From assembly GCA_014529385.2 (NCBI GenBank), contig CM043971.1, forward strand, positions 24,047,769-24,111,768: DNA of 64,000 bases, in the 5' to 3' direction. The notes under the pieces are model-generated. The model was not told where the DNA came from. It saw nothing but the letters and a program-made list of their open reading frames with translations, and did no database searches. Positions 1-10,599 of the stretch are shown piece by piece (within the stretch, counting starts at the first letter, position 1; each line of letters begins with the position of its first letter). Origin of the DNA: Adiantum capillus-veneris (Eukaryota; Streptophyta; Polypodiopsida; Polypodiales; Pteridaceae). Made by a program: the position numbers and the translations under genes.

Positions 1-279
1 ACTTACACATTCAAGACACTATCACGCTTCTTGGGTGGACCGGTGCTGCCCAAAAGTGCAGATAAAGTCATTCTTGTGGACAAAGTGTTTGCTAGAGATT
101 GTTTTGGTTACTGCCCAAGCTATACAGGTGGTCGGGCAGTGTATTACTACACCTACAGAGCAATGGCACTAGCTCTTGGTAGACAAAACCCAGATGAACT
201 TTTAGAGTATGGCAAACATCTCATGATTCGTTACAAAGGTGACGTGCCAAAAAACAAAATTGAACCTTCAAAATCTTGA
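1..279 (+). CDS. 3' coding fragment of unknown protein, cut by the window edge
   Basis: An open frame enters from the window start and ends at a TAA-free run closed by TGA at 277-279, giving about 92 residues. I do not recognise the family. The fragment has an aromatic run (AVYYYTYRAMALALG) and a basic, lysine-rich tail after RYKGDVP. There is no ATG at the apparent start, so this is only the C-terminal part of something that begins outside the window. It converges with the minus-strand transposase-like gene whose stop is at 343, leaving about 60 bp between them, which could mean both lie in one mobile element. It could also be a chance frame; confidence is low. Confidence 0.35.
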   Translation, partial: TYTFKTLSRFLGGPVLPKSADKVILVDKVFARDCFGYCPSYTGGRAVYYYTYRAMALALGRQNPDELLEYGKHLMIRYKGDVPKNKIEPSKS

Positions 280-342
280 TACACTTCAAGTAGCAATTGT
301 ATAAGATCATGTATTACATAAATTTTGTACAATGTCATCCAC

Positions 343-3206
343 TCAAAGTATCTTTCTCCACTTGTGATTCACATACACCATTGTCTCTCTCCACCTTCGT
401 TGACTTTCACGAGATCCGGAGTTGTTGTATGCCATTGATCTTTTAACTTTTTGTTGTTGTAAATGTCTGATGGCTTGTGCTGTTGCTAAATTTGCCAAGA
501 CTTCTTTTGCCTGCATTCGATGAATGATTCTACGATAGAACCATTCAAATAGTTCTCTCAAACTGTTAGCCTTGATTCGAGAGCCACCATGTCGTGTGTG
601 CCTGAAATAAGCATTTCTCGCCATGTAATGAGACTTTTCCATCCCTTGGGTATTCCATATTGCCGGGTTCCCATACTTCTGTATAAAATATGGCAAATGA
701 TTGAAGATGATGTGTTGGATATGAAAACAGATCAGTTAGAATGTTTTACAGTCACATATTTGCACATAAGAGAGAAAGAAATACATGATAATACCATGTA
801 GTGAGTAATCTGGGTGTCTGTCCATGCTGTCTTGAATGATTTTTTCAGAAGGTTGAGATTTTCCTTGAACTTGTTCATATCATCTTGTGACCAGTCATCT
901 TTGTCGCACATCAAAAATAGGATGTCTATTGATCGCCAAACCTCAGCCTTCGCGTTACGAGTAGTTGGTTCGTGGTCTTTGACTGCAATATGTAGCTTTT
1001 TCCAGCTCTGATACTCTACCTTGCTAACATAAGATGTGTGATATATTTTTCCATGTTTTGTTAGCTTTGGATCTCTTGTACCTTGGGGCTTAGATAAAAA
1101 CCTCCGTGCCTTCACCCCACCGATGGATGGTTTGCATGGGACATCCTTCTCAGCAGTTGATCTCTTTTCATCCCGCTGGATTTTCACATTGCCACCATGA
1201 AGCCCCATATCCGACAGTACCATTTCTAAGCACTGCAGGGCTTCTTGTCGTTCTGCGGAGTTCTTAATCTTCCAAGCAAACCCGATGTATAAGTAGACCA
1301 ATTTCTCCACAATTCTACAAAGGGCATGCATTGTACAAATGTGGACATTCACAAGTGGTATTTTCAAAACCAGTCGAAAAGCAGGATCCTCAATGTGACG
1401 TGTTGGAGCTTTTCTCCACCACTTTGGGTCCATGACCTTTACAAGCTCCATGCAGAACAAACACGGTGACTTTGCCATTGCACCCATTCCACAATTATAC
1501 ATGCACTTTAATGTTTTGAGGTCACCTGCAAGATGCCACTGAACTTGAAAGTCTCCCCTTCCATCTAGACGTAGTACCTCTCCCTGGTTAGTTTGTCGAT
1601 CAATCACCTCCGGAATATTAGTTCGATGGAACACCCAATATAGAATCTCATGATCTTCTTTCTTTACCTGCAACACAAAATAAATGAGACTTAAGTAGAT
1701 CTGAACATTTGAGCTTACCTGAGAATATCGCTTACCTCAAACACACCAAGCCACCATATGTTAGATTCTGATTGAACACTAAAATATAAAGGATCATCAC
1801 TGGGACACTTTGAGAGGGCTCTATTCATTAAAGTAATAGTAACACGCTCTAGCTTTTTCTCTTTAACAAGCTCACACTCATCCAGTTTTAACACAAAATG
1901 TAATACCCCACGTGACTCTTCAAATGTGATGTTGTAAAACTCCACCATTCTCTTCTGTAATATCCGCAGGTCCATAAAAATATTGTTGAACTCATCATAT
2001 GCCATGTTTGCTCCATGGCCACTGTAAGTTGCTTTAATATGAAAGGGCTGTCCAAGATAGTCTTCCTGTGCCTCGTTAAGCTGAAGCCTCTCTTTCCAAA
2101 CACTTGAGGCTGATGGTAGAAGTTTGGATTTTATACCCTTCCTAACAAAGATGGATGAGACAGACTTTTGGATAGCCGAATATCCTCTTTTGCTTACACC
2201 AAGTGAATCAAGTGTGCCTTGTATCTCTTTTGCAGGCACTGAGTTCTCTGAAATAAAGCGGTCCACTACATTTCGTTGTAGGACCTTAAACTTCTTGTCA
2301 TGTACTATATCTGCTGCCAGGCTTCTACTTATAAGTGGCTTCAATCTCTTTTCTATATTGGCTTTGGGGTCAATGTTTTCCTTGTCAGGATAGATTGAAT
2401 CTCTACATGAAGACAATGCATAAGTAAATAACAGAAAATTTGCTTCACTAACACTATTTAGGCACATGAAAACAATGCATAACAAGAAAAAACAAAAAGA
2501 TTACTTAACTAAGACAATGTAGCCAACCAAGAAGCATCACCTTAATGCTTGGATTCTTTTCTTGAGACCTCCTGATGCAACCTGCAATGTTTCAAGATTG
2601 CGCAATTTCTTCTTTCGGATACGACCACCCAAGATGGTGTCCTTCATTTGACAACTTCGCACCTTTCCTTTCAGTTCTTGTACCTCTGTTTTATGTTGCA
2701 AAATGGTAACCTGATCTGTAGAATGTAAATGTGAAAGGCGAACAATCTCACATTGTTGAGCTTGGAGAATGCTCTTGTAAGTTTCAGCTTCTCTTGTAAG
2801 TGATTTACAATAACCCAGAAGGCCCTTTTCTCCATCACCAACAAAGGTCAATAAGCTTGTAGGATTGACAAACGGTGGAGATGCATTAGTCATTGGATTC
2901 TTAGGGTAGAGAGAGCCTCTCGTCCAGATATCTATGTGTTTAGCTCCTTGAGCTCTGAGCGTGTCTATGGAAGCGGGAGGTATATGTGTGTTTGTTTTAT
3001 TGCGCTTAATCAATGGTTGGTACTCATTGTCCAAATCAATGTGAAGGTGATATTTGGCTCGTTTCTGGGTAACATTTGTGCCATTTGAGGAGTGCGCCAT
3101 TAGCCAAATGTGCAGGTTTAATGGAAAGTGAATAGCGGCTGCGGATTCGTCCCTCCATGTTAGCCTCATTCCCTCCATATTGACGAGGTTCATTCAATGC
3201 AACTGA
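343..3206 (-). CDS. Four-exon RNase H-fold transposase-like protein
   Basis: Four exons fit with matching splice phases: about 3206-2541, 2402-1736, 1667-795 and 678-343. Junctions are AAG/GT at 2541 with TAG at 2403-2405 (phase 2), GAG/GTAAGC at 1736 with GCAG at 1668 (phase 0), and ATG/GTATTA at 795 with ACAG at 679 (phase 0). The product is about 840 residues. Exon 1 has a coiled, basic stretch. Exon 2 has LKLDECELV. Exon 3 has a GDLK motif followed by a CLFC cysteine pair and a histidine-rich NVHICTMHAL. Exon 4 has NTQGMEKSHY and FRHTRHGG. This order of an acidic residue, GDLK, a CxxC pair and a GMEK/HGG tail resembles unnamed transposase-like proteins repeated in plants and invertebrates. 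The family assignment is from memory, not a search. Nothing in these exons is broken, unlike most genes in the window. An ATG at 3193 is preceded by an in-frame stop and an acceptor-like TTTTCAG, so an upstream exon is possible. Confidence 0.6.
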
Positions 3207-3554
3207 AAAGAGGATTATCCCTCAATCACTACGAACGAATGTTCAGAAGAGTAAGGAATCTACTTAAAGTACACTTTTTGAACTTTTACTATGAAAGACC
3301 CAGCTCTTTTATTTGCCATTTTTTCTAGAGAGAGAGTGCAAAAAATACATTTTCTTAGAAGGCCCTCCAAATGACCTCTGAAATTTCCTAATGAGACACA
3401 GGAGGACGCGTAGAGAAGTCGCCATCATACTCAACACCACGTGTAGGGTACCATTGACACATGTGAGATAACGGGTTGGTGCAGCACGTAGACGTTGCAA
3501 GAGATCATCATCGCTGAAAAATAGAAGCATCATCGTGCTGAAAAGAGGAGAGCT

Positions 3555-4500
3555 TTTGAAAGATTCAACCCTCTCTCTGAGTCTCTCTCTGTTTTTTGTT
3601 TTCTCTATTTTCTCTGTTTTGTTGTTTTACTATTTTCATTTAGTTTCAGATACTAATTCAGCTTGTGTGAACACAATAATCTACATACTTAAACATCAAA
3701 ACAGAGAAAACAAAGAAAACAGATTCAACCCTCTCTCCCTCTCTCTGCGTCTCTCTCTGTTTTTTGTTTTCTTTGTTTTGTTGTTTTCATTCAGTTCCGG
3801 ATGCTGATTCAGATTAGGTGAAAACAATAATGTACATACTTAAACAGCAAAATAGAGAAAAAAGATTTAACCGTCTCTCCCTCTCTCTGAATCTCTCTTT
3901 GTTTTTTGTTTTCTTTGTTTTGTTGTTTTGCTATTTTCATTCAGTTTCGGATACTAAATCAGATTAGGTGAAAACAAATATGTACATACTTAAACAACAA
4001 AATAGAGAAAACAAATTAACCCTCTCTCTGCGTCTCTCTATGTTTTCAATTTTCACTGTTTTTCTCTTTTGTTGTTTTCATTCAGTTTTGGATACTAATT
4101 CAGATTAGGTGAAAACAATAAGGTACATACTTAAACATCAAAACTGAGAAAACAGATTCAACCCTCTCTCTGTTTTCTGTTTTCTCTGTTTTTCTATTTT
4201 GTTTTTTTGTTGTTTTCATTTAGTTTCGGATACTAATTTAGATTAGGTGAAAACAATAATGTACATACTTAAACAGCAAAACAGAGAAAACAGATTCAAC
4301 CCTCTCTCTGTGTCTCTCTCTGTTTGTTGTTTTCTCTGTTTTGTTGTTTTGTTGTTTTCATTCAGTTTTGGATACTAGTTCAGATTAGGTGAAAATAATA
4401 ATGTACATACTAAATAGCAAAACAGAGAAAACAAAAAATAGAAAATGTACATACTTTTAGGTGAAAAAAATAATGTACATACTTAAAGGTGAAAACAATA
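3555..4500. repeat. Minisatellite, about 140-160 bp unit, six copies
   Basis: Six degenerate copies start near 3561, 3721, 3863, 4014, 4153 and 4292. Each opens with a pyrimidine-rich block (ACCCTCTCTCTG), then a TGTTTT-rich run, then TTCAGTTTCGGATACTAATTC, then ACAATAATGTACATAC and an AAACAGAGAAAACA tail. Spacings are 160, 142, about 150, about 140 and 139 bp. Open frames here are products of the repeat. Confidence 0.85.
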
Positions 4501-4724
4501 ATATCGTCGATAATGTAAGTTTGAGTAGACTTACTTGTGAGTTTCTGTGAGGCTGATTCTTGCACTGAGGTATTCTTTGGTATTGATTGGCTTCTTTCTG
4601 TCTAGTACGTCTCAAACTTTGACTTTCAAGGGGCGACTCTCAACAAATTTATTATAGCTTGGTGAGAAAGACCTAGTGGGATTAAATGAGAAAAGATCTA
4701 AACATAAAGAAAGATCCACTATCA

Positions 4725-5560
4725 TATTAATTTCAGCTAAGCTGCTAGTTGGCCCTAGGGTTTAGGATTGAGGTTCGGGTTGAAATTGAGATTGGACAAG
4801 TGGTGGAACTTACTCTTGCGTTGTAACATCTTCGTGAGGCATGGTCTCATATGTTTTCTTCATAAGTGCTTGTATATTAAGGTTGTCCAAGTCTTGGATC
4901 TGGGGTTTGAGTTTCACTCTATAAGAAACTTTAAATTTAGGCAGAAAATTTTGAATTTGAGAGGGCAAATTCCCACATAAAATTTTGAACTAGAGCGTGG
5001 TAATTTGAATTTAAGTGGGAAAATTCAAATTGAGGCGGGAAAATTCGAACTCAAGCGAGAAAATTTGAATTCGGGCGAAAAAAGTTAAATTAGCATGGAA
5101 AAGTTTGAAATCACCTTGTTTAAAATTCCAATGAGGTGGATCTAGGAGACTAGCTATCATATTAATCTCACCTAGGCTGCTAGTTGGCCCTATGGTTTAG
5201 GGTCGAGGTTCGGGTTGAAATTGAGATTGGACAAGTGGTGGACCTTGCTCTCATGTTGTAACATCTCCATGAGGCCTTGTCTCATATGTTTTCTTCACAA
5301 GTGCTTGTATCTTAAGGTTGTCCAAGTAGTGGATCTCGAGTTTGAGTTTCACTCTGCAAGAAATTTTAAATTTAGGTGGAAAAGTTTAAAGTCTAGCGGA
5401 AAAATATGAACTGCAGCCTGATAATTTGAATTTAGGCGAGAAAATTTGAATTTGAGAGGAAAAATTTAAACTTGCGTAGAAATTTTGAATTCTCGTTGTT
5501 CAAAATTCCAATGAGGTGGATCTAGGAGACACCAACCATTGCATCTACCTTCCAACACTT
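4725..5560. repeat. Tandem duplication, about 435 bp unit
   Basis: A block beginning GCTGCTAGTTGGCCCTA at 4741 recurs at 5176, and the likeness continues for about 250 bp through GTGGTGGA, ACAAGTGCTTGTAT and GTTTGAGTTTCACTCT. Between and after the copies are short words of the form GGCGGGAAAATTTGAAT, repeated every 20-30 bp. From 5560 to 5700 the phrase GAATGGCCAAGTGGTGGAT recurs. No coding function is supported. Confidence 0.75.
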
Positions 5561-5921
5561 GGTTAGAATGGCCAAGTGGTGGATCTAAGATTAGGGGAAG
5601 AGTGCTAAGAATGGACAAGTGGTGGATACAGAAGACACCAAAGACTGCATCCACCTTTCAAGATCTCGCTAGAATGGCCAAGTGGTGGATCTAGGATGTA
5701 AGAAACACTTCAAAATCTATGACTTTGCCGAATCTCTGACAAGAATTTGTGACAAATGTTGTTTACATACTATACAATTTCATATATTTGTTGGCTAGTT
5801 CCTATATTGCTAGATCTAGAACTCCATGTCCGCATGGATTGCTAGAGAGAAAGAAACAAAGGGGGAAAACTAGTAAAGGGCTTAGAAGAAAAAGAAGATA
5901 ATTTTTAACGTTGTGGGAAAC

Positions 5922-5922
<1 letters not shown>

Positions 5923-5980
<58 letters not shown>
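5923..5980. repeat. (GA)n microsatellite
   Basis: A near-perfect GA dinucleotide run ending in GAGCGAG. It lies about 100 bp upstream of a small ORF with a signal-like start at 6078. Confidence 0.95.
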
Positions 5981-6077
5981 TGTCAAAATGCGATGGAAAG
6001 AGGAGAGGTTTTCTTATAGAATAAGGGTCCTTGTTGTTGTCAATCTCATTAATCATTAGCAACACATAAGAAGAAAG

Positions 6078-6149
6078 ATGGGGGTGAAATCTATGGCATT
6101 CTCCTTCATAGTATTGTTGGCCCTGCTTGAGCATGATGCCTCATCCGAG
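6078..6149 (+). CDS. Possible orphan first exon encoding a signal-peptide-like segment
   Basis: ATG at 6078 opens 24 codons, MGVKSMAFSFIVLLALLEHD then ASSE, with a hydrophobic core and small residues where a signal peptidase site would sit. The frame runs exactly into GAG/GTAAGG at 6149-6155, a good plant donor. A GA-rich tract upstream would suit a plant 5' leader. No following exon is recognisable downstream on the plus strand, so this could be a stranded exon, a short-lived gene relic or chance. Confidence 0.2.
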
Positions 6150-6229
6150 GTAAGGACCCGTTTTGGGGGTTTTCTCTTAATACTCTCAACCCCTATTGTC
6201 CTCATACTTTTTCCCCTCGACTATTTGAG

Positions 6230-6230
<1 letters not shown>

Positions 6231-6283
<53 letters not shown>
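6231..6283. repeat. (GA)n microsatellite
   Basis: A second uninterrupted GA run, about 250 bp from the first. The Arg-Glu run in the overlapping ORF comes from this repeat. Confidence 0.95.
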
Positions 6284-6285
<2 letters not shown>

Positions 6286-6347
6286 CCAACCTAACAAGCT
6301 TGCCATCGACAAGGCCTAATATGCCATCAACAAGACCATTAATCTTG

Positions 6348-6617
6348 CAACCTTGAACCATGCCATAATTTTATAGACCCAAAACAGTTTTTATTATCAA
6401 AAGAGTACGTTGCAAAATCTGTAAAAACTGAAACTCCTAGTTCTAACTTTGTAGCACAACCAATTGATTTAAAATAGACAGATATAATGCAAATAAAGAC
6501 AATCTCATTAATCTACCAACCTTGAACCATGCAAGAATTTTATAGACCCAGTTCATTCTTTATTATCAAAAGAGTGCATCACAAAATCTGCAAACAGAAA
6601 CTCCTATGAAGAGTCAC
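6348..6617. repeat. Tandem duplication, about 169 bp unit
   Basis: CAACCTTGAACCATGC followed by ATTTTATAGACCC, TTTATTATCAAAAGAGT and GAAACTCCTA occurs from 6348 and again from 6517, at about 85% likeness by eye. Confidence 0.7.
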
Positions 6618-7091
6618 ATTCATCGTCCATAAATATGTTGTGTATACGAGGTTGCTCATGAATCTGCAAAGCAAAGCAACCATCCGTCGCCATCTGTCTC
6701 GCCTCTGCTTCAATATACACGGGTAATATACTTCATTAAAAAAAACAAAAATTATAAACTAGCCAATGAGTCTAATGGCAGCTTTTTACAACCAACAAGA
6801 CATGGTGATAGATTATTAGACACACAATGACATAGGAATACCAAAACACATATATGATAGCAAAAAGTATGTAAAAGGTCCAACTATGGAATGGGAGTCT
6901 CACTAGTCATCAAAAGGGTTCCCACCCATAGGCCTATCACCCTCATCCTCCAAATCAATAGGCGTTGAAGCCTCCTCCCTACTCCGCTTTTTGTGATGAA
7001 ACATAGAATGCACAAAACCTGTAATAATACTATCATCATAATCCAAAGAACCACACCCTCGACCCAAAGCTGCACATGTTGCCAACACAGG

Positions 7092-7109
7092 TGCAGTCTC
7101 GCATCCAAA
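7092..7109 (-). other. Methyltransferase motif I (FGCETA)
   Basis: The six codons FGCETA sit in a hydrophobic-strand then helix context (GIFLE before, PVLATCAALGRGCG after) and are followed by LDYDD, where the acidic SAM-ribose contact is expected. The usual glycine at the fourth place of FGCGTA is a glutamate here. Confidence 0.5.
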
Positions 7110-9999
7110 CTCCAAGAAAATGCCTCTACTCCTGCATAACAACTCCACAAATGCACCCAAAAATATAGAGCTCCTCTGCAATGTTCCATGCCAAGGCACT
7201 CCATCGGCAGCAATGGATATCGAAGTATCGGGAATATAATGCAACATGATAGAATCTGTAGGCCTCATGCCAAGTGCTTGAAAAGAAGAAATACTCTCTG
7301 CTATGTAAATAGACGGTGTGGAACCCCGTCGATGCACCAAGTAAAACATCGAGGTGTCAAACTACACACATATAATACCATAAAAGTTATTTTTTTTAAA
7401 AGGAACACACCTTACATAAGCTACAAAAGAGAAACACAAGCTACCTGAACTTTGTCTCCTCTTGCTTCCATGAAGCCGTAGGGAGTGTGATGAAGCACTA
7501 ATATCTGTCGATAAATATGCATGTCAGAAGCAATGCAGAACCTTTCCACCCATCAAGGTGTATCAAATACACTTAATTGAAAAACAACACATGAGTGATT
7601 TGTATACTTCAAATGTGAACCTCAAATACAAACTTTAAAGTGGTTAGAGACTACAAACTTGCAAAAGAGTCCATGATTAACAACCAACCCAAGTCCGATA
7701 AAGTGTTCCATGCGAGATGAACTCCCGCACGGACATGATCCTCTGTGATCATATCCCACATGGGCGGGACACCGTAGCCACTCATCAATCCTCCATATGG
7801 AAGGTCAAGGAAAATAAAATATGCAGCCCAAGCAACTGACTTGTTGTTTCGCCTATAAACAAGATCACTTGGCCGGGCCTTGATCATATGCTCATGAAAC
7901 ATAGCCCAAGATGGAGACCTTACTCCCAATGAAAAATCTCAAATGACAATGTAGTCCCCAGTGACAACAATACATTGATCAAAATCATGTCTAATATGAC
8001 CATGCATTGAGACATTATATGGATAATCAAATGAAAAGACACGACACAATTGACAAGATCCACCAATATCTGAGAAAGTAACGGCACAAAATTAGACAGA
8101 GAAACATATTAATTGACTATAAAGTGTAATGATGTTATTAAGTACGAGAAGTACTACCAAGTGAGGGTGGCATAGCCTTCTCCATCAACTCATCCACAAT
8201 AGTGTCTGCTATAGCTTCCTTTCCTTTTCGAGAAATCCCTTCTCAATGAAAATACTTTAGAATTACCAAGTTTATACATTTCAAGGTTAAAGATGTGGAT
8301 AAGGTTTTGTACCTCTACCTGAAGATGGTACTCGTACTTGTGTAGCCGGTCTAGGAGGAAGCCCTGCACCTACGGCTCCTGATAAACCTGGCACAGAACT
8401 ACCTCCAATCGGATCTCTGAGATCTCTCTCACAAGCTAAAACATGGCCTTTCTCCATGTCTATCCACCAAGGGCAAGCTTCAATCTCCCATGAAGAAATC
8501 TTATGTAACCTCTTTGAATACATACATGAATCGGGTATCTTCAATTCTATCCATTTTCTAGCAAGTAGTGGAATCGAAGGAAGAATCTTTTGCGACACCA
8601 AAAAGTTCAAGGATCTTGACAAAAATGACAATGGATTCATTATTCTTAAACTTCTATAAATAAAATTTATTTATTTACATAATGCCTTTGAAACACAAAT
8701 ACCTGTATGCCAATCTTTGTGCAGCCATACGCAAAGTGTCAAGATTTTTGAGGGCTTGTTTATCAACATCTTTTGTTCTCATTTCCAAAGATACCTCCAA
8801 AGGAAAGAGATGTGGACTAGCCTCAAGCTTTATCTCCTCAAAGTAGAACATAAGGGTACAGTGAGCTGACAATACAATATCTCCACATGTACCCAACATA
8901 TCTGTCACCAACTGTGAGGCTCTATCATAGACGCTAGCCAAGAAACCCTCCCTACAAAGCCAGCTTGAGTGGACACAAAAAAAAATTGAAGAACAATTTA
9001 ATACTTGATTCAAAGCATTAAGAGCTAGTGAAAGGAAAAGTCTCAGTTCTATAAGCATCATCTCCTTTTTTGATGCCATATGCTATCTTAGTGAGATTGT
9101 CTGTCTCTAAAAGAGATAACCATAACAGCTTGTTTTGTATTGGAGCATCCACAATAGCAATTAAGTTAATCTTCTCTAATGTTGCCCAACTTCCAAGACC
9201 CCACCGCAATGAAAAGACTTTACCAAGAAAATCTGAACCCAAGTGTGGATCCACAATGTTAAGAAGCTTGCAAAACAAAAGAAAATGTTTATCAAATGTG
9301 TGTAACTAAAAACCATACTATGAACACAACAAATTGTACATACATAAAAAAATACCTTTCCAATCTTGTCACTATACTTTGTAGTGAGGTCGTGATAAAT
9401 TTTCTCCTCCTCTTTGTTTAAATCCTCTTTAGACAAGCTTTCATGAGAGAACTGATCAACCCTTATGTTATATTCCTTGGTCATTTGCACCTATCAAAAT
9501 CTTAAGGAATTAACCATCATTGCAAAATTGAATGTCTTGAACATGAAAGAAAGAAAAAATTCTACTCACATCATACACAAGACGTGCAAGGTATTTTCGT
9601 GTCTATGGATACCAAGGTTCCTCACCCTTAGAGTAATATTTTCTGACATCTACAATCAATTTTTTATCTTTCTCTGGCACGAATTTTACGTATACATTAG
9701 GATCAACAGCACAAATGTGAGTCAAATTCAAAATCTCATCCCGAAGATGCGTACTGACAAGAAAATGGGAATTCATGCTATTCACACCAAAAAAAAAATC
9801 ATTCAAAATTTCATAATTGTGTAAAAGACAAGGAAAACACTCAAGTTCTCACAAAAACAACCAAGAGCACTTACAAGTTCATTCTTTGTAGACTGTTGAG
9901 TAAGGAAATCTCTGGCACTCTTGTAGGATCGATAATAGTACAAAGAACTCTGCAATGCTTATCTTTTGACGTGGAAAATTTTTCTTTAACGGCTTGAGT

Positions 10000-10029
10000 C
10001 CATGCCACGGTTTGATGATTTCCCTCCCA
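10000..10029 (-). other. ParB/sulfiredoxin-like GNH motif
   Basis: Ten codons read WEGNHQTVAW. The ParB/Srx fold carries a conserved G-x-H-R-x3-A or G-N-H-R-x3-W box that binds nucleotide. Here R is replaced by Q. The flanking frame (FVGHMFFV before, then CRVLCTIIDPTRVPE) is continuous and protein-like, which supports this frame over the longer overlapping one. Confidence 0.5.
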
Positions 10030-10599
10030 AACAAAAAACATGTGACCAACAAAATCTGAGAACTTGGGTTATTTTGCAACTCCATTTCAAACTCCTCATT
10101 GACCTCATTCCACAGTGGATCCCACTCCTTCATAATCTCATCTACATAAGATTTACTATTCAAATGCATAACATAAAAATAAAATCCAAGTAGATTACAA
10201 AGCAAAATTAAAAAGTAATTCTCACGTGTGACCTTTTTTTCTTCTTTTTGACATGTCCACAAGGAAACAATGAAGGACCCCTTTTCTTGCATGTAGCCTT
10301 CTTTAGCAAAAGCTGACTTCAAACCACTTAAATTGTCTCTTAAACCACGAACTGTTGTATATGGATAAAGAAGACAAAGAGGGATAGTGCGCCACTCAAA
10401 GCAACTAAAGAGTCTAGTGGAAGCCAAAATATATGCTCCTTTATGCATAAATGCATTGGATTCATCTTTTGGCTCACTAGCTGCAGTTACCTCATCTCTG
10501 ATCTCCCAAGGAACTATCTGCAAATTACTTTCTTCAACCGCTAAGATAGGATCTACCTCATGTAATGAACCTTTTTCCATCTCCGGTGACATCACATCA

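Larger units (their letters stand above)
6903..10590 (-). pseudogene. ParB/Srx-like plus permuted N6/N4 amino-methyltransferase gene, multi-exon, broken
   Basis: Proposed exons: 10590-10226, 10141-9875, 9753-9570, 9490-9356, 9266-about 9010, about 8966-8703, 8653-8319, 8238-8158, 8069-7659, 7504-7445 and 7361-6903. Most junctions have GT/AG ends and matching phases. Those after exon 5 and after exon 9 are unresolved. Exon 2 encodes WEGNHQTVAW at 10029-10000, like the G-x-H-R box of ParB/sulfiredoxin folds, then IDPTRVPE. Exon 9 encodes DLPYGG at 7806 followed by a WDMIT segment, matching motif IV (normally DPPY) of amino-methyltransferases. The last exon encodes FLEFGCETAP at about 7115-7086, matching motif I (FxGxG, SAM binding). 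Motif IV before motif I is the permuted beta order. Breaks are a one-base shift near 10,075, in-frame TAG at 9603-9605 and in-frame TGA at 7939-7941. ParB-methylase fusions are known from bacteria and phages, so a spliced plant copy suggests capture. Gene type is an inference from motifs. Confidence 0.6.

Noticed and set aside
5802-6134. Ser-Leu run ORF, with a similar ORF at 59,949-60,173
   Set aside because: These arise from (GA)n microsatellites.
10140-10220. Long unspliced frame across 9,879-10,610
   Set aside because: The middle reads as intron-like and the ParB-like motif lies in another frame. Splicing plus one frame shift gives a more protein-like product.
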